Of a stretch of DNA of 35,086 nt, positions 33,151-35,086 are shown piece after piece. The position numbers were made by a program, and so were the translations under genes. Under the pieces are notes generated by a model. That model was not told where the DNA came from. It did no database searches and saw only the letters and a program-made list of their open reading frames with translations. Location: assembly GCA_013298215.1 (NCBI GenBank), contig JAAFKE010000040.1:1-35086 (forward strand). The letters run 5' to 3'. Source of the DNA: Cytophagales bacterium. Its GTDB lineage: Bacteria > Bacteroidota > Bacteroidia > Cytophagales > Spirosomataceae. Positions within the stretch are counted from its first letter, which is position 1. Every line of letters begins with the position of its first letter.

Positions 33151-34068
33151 TCATCTATAATACCGTTGAACACTCTTAACCTTTTGGTCGAGTTCTGCCA
33201 TTAGTTCGCTCGGCTCGGTTAGCTGAGGCATGGTACAAATCTCTTTTATCATGGCTTTGGTTCGGCTTGCATATTCTGGCCTCTCAAATTGCCCCCGTTT
33301 TCTGGCCTCCTCTACCATCTCAAAAACCGCCCCTTGCCCCATTGTCATAACCGCTTGCAAAAGCAACTGGTCTAAAAAGTCTTTGGGTTTTAGTTGTGCG
33401 TTGTCTTTGAATGCCATTTTTTTAAGTTTGTTTATACTGTGATACTCATGTACCCATCTATCACAAAAACCCATGTAAAAGCCCTCATCGTACAGTTGTC
33501 GGGCTGTCAGTTCGGTTATGTTGAATAGCTTACTGAGGCGGTGCAAATACCTCAGTTCAAACCTTAGTACATTTTGTTCCTTAAAGATAGCATGAATACC
33601 AACGCCCTTTGCCCTACATTCTGCAATTTTATCATAAAACAACTTGGTACGATTTGCCCCATTATAATAGAGGCTCGTTTGCTGTTGGGTTCTACTAAAA
33701 TGCTGGCAATCGCCCAAATATGGATAATAAATTGAGGGCGGGTGTTTCACCAAAAAGTTATTAGCCATATCAGCCCGCTTCACTACTGCCTCAGCTACTT
33801 TTATTTTGAGTGTGTCAGATAGTGCCTCTATTGCCCGCTCGGTGTCGCCTCTCGTTATTGTTTGCAAATTGTCATCTAAATACCATTTGGCCAAACTGCC
33901 TTTGATACTCACGCCCCTATCGCTCAAAATTAAATTTAGGTTTTTCAAGTCGCCCGTGATATAATAACTCTCGCCCCGCTGGTGTTCGGCCACTCGGCTC
34001 AGTAAGGGGGCAAGTTCTAAACCCGCCCCCTCTTTCCACAAATGTATGCTATCGTACATAATTGACAT
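33151..34068 (-). CDS. Phage/plasmid replication protein, filamentous-phage gpII/CRI-like
   Basis: A 305-residue protein resembling the gene II/CRI replication initiators of filamentous phages and small plasmids. An N-terminal half has GVSIKGSLAKWYLDDN and VVKRADMANNFLV. A central TSLYYNGANRTKLFYDKIAE is followed by VLRFELRYLHRLSKLF, the same order as the TVTW...R...AYLKHVE and LVRFEARIKLRYL segments of M13 gpII. Such proteins nick DNA to start rolling-circle replication. It is shorter than M13 gpII (about 410) and I could not place the catalytic tyrosine with certainty. The first ATG (34068) lies inside a palindrome; the next in-frame ATG at 34059 is an equally good start. The gene starts 18 bases after its upstream neighbour. 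Confidence 0.68.
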   Translation of the reverse strand: MSIMYDSIHLWKEGAGLELAPLLSRVAEHQRGESYYITGDLKNLNLILSDRGVSIKGSLAKWYLDDNLQTITRGDTERAIEALSDTLKIKVAEAVVKRADMANNFLVKHPPSIYYPYLGDCQHFSRTQQQTSLYYNGANRTKLFYDKIAECRAKGVGIHAIFKEQNVLRFELRYLHRLSKLFNITELTARQLYDEGFYMGFCDRWVHEYHSINKLKKMAFKDNAQLKPKDFLDQLLLQAVMTMGQGAVFEMVEEARKRGQFERPEYASRTKAMIKEICTMPQLTEPSELMAELDQKVKSVQRYYR

Positions 34069-34077
34069 TTTTTGTCA
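34063..34077. promoter_or_regulatory. Operator-like palindrome, copy 2
   Basis: Exact second copy of TGACATTTTTTGTCA, lying in the short gap between the 155-residue gene and the replication gene and overlapping the first possible ATG of the latter. A protein bound here could block transcription or initiation of the replication gene. Confidence 0.6.
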
Positions 34078-34086
34078 AAAATTGCC

Positions 34087-34554
34087 TCAATAGTTAAAAA
34101 ATGGCCGTGCCGTTGCCCTGAGTCGCTCAATTTCAGCATCAAAGCCCCCATCAATAAACCTATCAAATTGGCTTTCAACTATTCGGGCGGTGTTTGCCAA
34201 TACAAAGCACTCAATTTGAGTGTAGTCGTTATTGACCAAAAACAAAAGCCCATCGCTGGCATAGTCGCCCCATGCAAAATTGAATAATTCTTGATTTGAA
34301 AAATCTTGAAACAAAGACGTGATATTATTGCCGTTGGTCAAACAAACCTCAGCACGCCTTTTGGGATTCGACCTCACCACCTCTCGGCATGGACTTGGAT
34401 AAACAGCCAAATGTCCTTTGGTATTTTTTAGCCGTTCAATGTTTGTACTATTGCCCGCATACCCAATACAGTCTAAACGTGCCGCTGACCTAATTTTGTG
34501 AGCCATTCTTAACCCATCGCTGAGGCGTTCAAATTTAAAATAAGCCGTTATCAT
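34087..34554 (-). CDS. Hypothetical protein in the accessory operon
   Basis: 155 residues with no membrane segment, signal or family that I recognise. The start overlaps the stop of the HTH gene by four bases (ATGA) and its stop is 18 bases before the replication gene, so the three form one operon. In small replicons this position often holds a replication accessory or copy-control protein, but nothing in the sequence shows this. The N-terminal ITAYFKFERLSDGLRMAHKIRSAARLDC is basic; the C-terminal part is acidic to neutral. Confidence 0.6.
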   Translation of the reverse strand: MITAYFKFERLSDGLRMAHKIRSAARLDCIGYAGNSTNIERLKNTKGHLAVYPSPCREVVRSNPKRRAEVCLTNGNNITSLFQDFSNQELFNFAWGDYASDGLLFLVNNDYTQIECFVLANTARIVESQFDRFIDGGFDAEIERLRATARPFFNY

Positions 34555-34820
34555 ACCCTTGCCCCTCCCTTAACTTCTTTTTTAAGTTGTAAAGCCGTTT
34601 TGACAGGGTTCTGCAAAAGCCATGAATCAACCTGAGACCTCTCAAAAAACAACGTTTTGCCGTTGGGGCAAGAATGAGGCACCGCCCGCCCGCTCGTTAG
34701 TTTGTAGCCATAACTTTTTGAGATACCCACGTACCTACAAAAGTCATCAAAGTTTAATACTGTTTTTTGGGCAAGTAAGCCCGCCTCGATTCTATCGAGT
34801 TGTTCTTTTACTGTTTCCAT
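34551..34820 (-). CDS. Helix-turn-helix (excisionase-type) DNA-binding protein
   Basis: 89 residues. An N-terminal short coiled helix (METVKEQLDRIEAGL) is followed by a MerR-like/HTH_17 domain: LNFDDFCRYVGISKSYGYKLTSGRAVPHSCPNG, then TLFFERSQVDSWLLQN. This is the usual HTH protein opening Bacteroidota mobile-element operons, where it acts as excision or transcription factor. It heads the accessory operon, and its upstream region carries several palindromes, consistent with autoregulation. Confidence 0.82.
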   Translation of the reverse strand: METVKEQLDRIEAGLLAQKTVLNFDDFCRYVGISKSYGYKLTSGRAVPHSCPNGKTLFFERSQVDSWLLQNPVKTALQLKKEVKGGARV

Positions 34821-34824
34821 TTTA

Positions 34825-34889
34825 AAAACGTTTTAAGTTAAATAAAATGGCTTGCAAGCCGTTTGGCGTTAATTAACGATGCAAAATTA
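34825..34889 (-). promoter_or_regulatory. Promoter and palindromes of the accessory operon
   Basis: The minus strand reads TAATTTTG (34882-34889), an exact -7 element. Between it and the HTH gene lie three perfect palindromes: CGTTAATTAACG (34867-34878, at the expected transcript start), GGCTTGCAAGCC (34849-34860) and AAAACGTTTT (34825-34834). They are plausible operators; I cannot tell which protein binds. Confidence 0.5.
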
Positions 34890-34912
34890 GAAAGCAAGAA
34901 GTAAGCAAAAGA

Positions 34913-34946
34913 AATCTTAAAATCTTAATAAGATTCAATTAAGATT
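34913..34946. repeat. Nested AATCTTA inverted repeats
   Basis: AATCTTA at 34913 and 34921 is followed by its inverse TAAGATT at 34929 and 34940, giving the arrangement forward-forward-reverse-reverse; the inner pair forms the palindrome AATCTTA-A-TAAGATT. It lies directly beside the predicted end of the insertion sequence. Confidence 0.65.
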
Positions 34947-34951
34947 AACAA

Positions 34952-35086
34952 TGATAGTTTTTGTCCTCCCCCCTTATGCCGCAACCACTATTGACTGGAG
35001 ATACTCTTGATTCTTATAGACCATTTGTGGGGTCTTACCTTTGAGAGCCGAATGGGGTCTGTCAAAGTTATAGGAGTTCCACCATA
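34952..35086 (-). mobile_element. IS3-family insertion sequence, one end (cut by window edge)
   Basis: The partial transposase plus 22 bases beyond its stop make up one end of an IS3-family element. The likely terminal inverted repeat begins TGATAGTTTTTGTCC at 34952, with the TG ends typical of the family. The other end and any target duplication are outside the window. Confidence 0.75.
34974..35086 (-). CDS. IS3-family transposase (OrfB), C-terminal fragment
   Basis: The last 36 residues and the TAA stop of a DDE transposase; the rest lies beyond the window. The sequence YNFDRPHSALKGKTP is the conserved end of the rve integrase domain of IS3-family OrfB proteins, following the catalytic glutamate region, which is not seen here. 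The fragment shows no internal damage, so the copy may be intact outside the window. Confidence 0.88.
   Translation of the reverse strand, partial: WWNSYNFDRPHSALKGKTPQMVYKNQEYLQSIVVAA

Overview
The window comes from a member of the Bacteroidota, most likely the order Cytophagales (Spirosomataceae-like). Four things point there: a complete porP-gldK-gldL-gldM-gldN cluster for the type IX secretion/gliding motor, several families typical of the phylum (DUF6702, DUF6089, DUF4271), very few Shine-Dalgarno sequences, and upstream regions carrying the Bacteroidota -7 element TAnnTTTG.

Layout. 1-2593 (minus): an overlapping operon rseP > DUF6702 > rimO, with rimO cut by the window edge. 2850-5711 (plus): a penicillin-acylase-family hydrolase and a small membrane protein. 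5727-8469 (minus): an SDR oxidoreductase and lysS, whose 3' end carries a 127-bp tandem duplication that shifts the frame. 8650-11064 (plus): mutS2. 11094-12389 (minus): murF. 12772-18703 (minus): the T9SS core, transcribed porP > gldK > gldL > gldM > gldN. 18846-20821 (minus): a DUF4271 membrane protein followed by hemD. 20918-23613 (minus): two DUF6089 beta-barrel paralogues and sucD. 23935-28603 (minus): kup, a CDP-paratose-2-epimerase-like gene, a thioredoxin-fold protein and a trypsin-like protease. 28760-31609 (plus): leuS. 31785-32223 (plus): tRNA-Gly(GCC), then a tRNA-Leu(UAA) interrupted by a 230-nt group I intron. 32479-34820 (minus): a small AT-rich accessory block (HTH protein, unknown protein, phage gpII-like replication protein, unknown 200-aa protein). 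34952-35086: the 3' end of an IS3-family insertion sequence.

How the genes work together. GldL and GldM form the inner-membrane motor, GldK and GldN the periplasmic ring, and PorP/SprF is an outer-membrane partner. RseP, MurF and the DUF6089 barrels belong to envelope upkeep. LysRS, LeuRS, the two tRNAs and RimO belong to translation. The right end differs: it is AT-rich, sits directly behind a tRNA gene, carries a replication initiator and repeated operator-like palindromes, and abuts an insertion sequence, so it is probably an integrated element or its remnant.

The most notable observations are the self-splicing-type intron in the tRNA-Leu(UAA) anticodon of a non-cyanobacterium, the frame-shifting duplication in lysS, a G/C palindrome encoding extra residues inside leuS, and two identical 15-bp palindromes in front of two genes of the accessory block.
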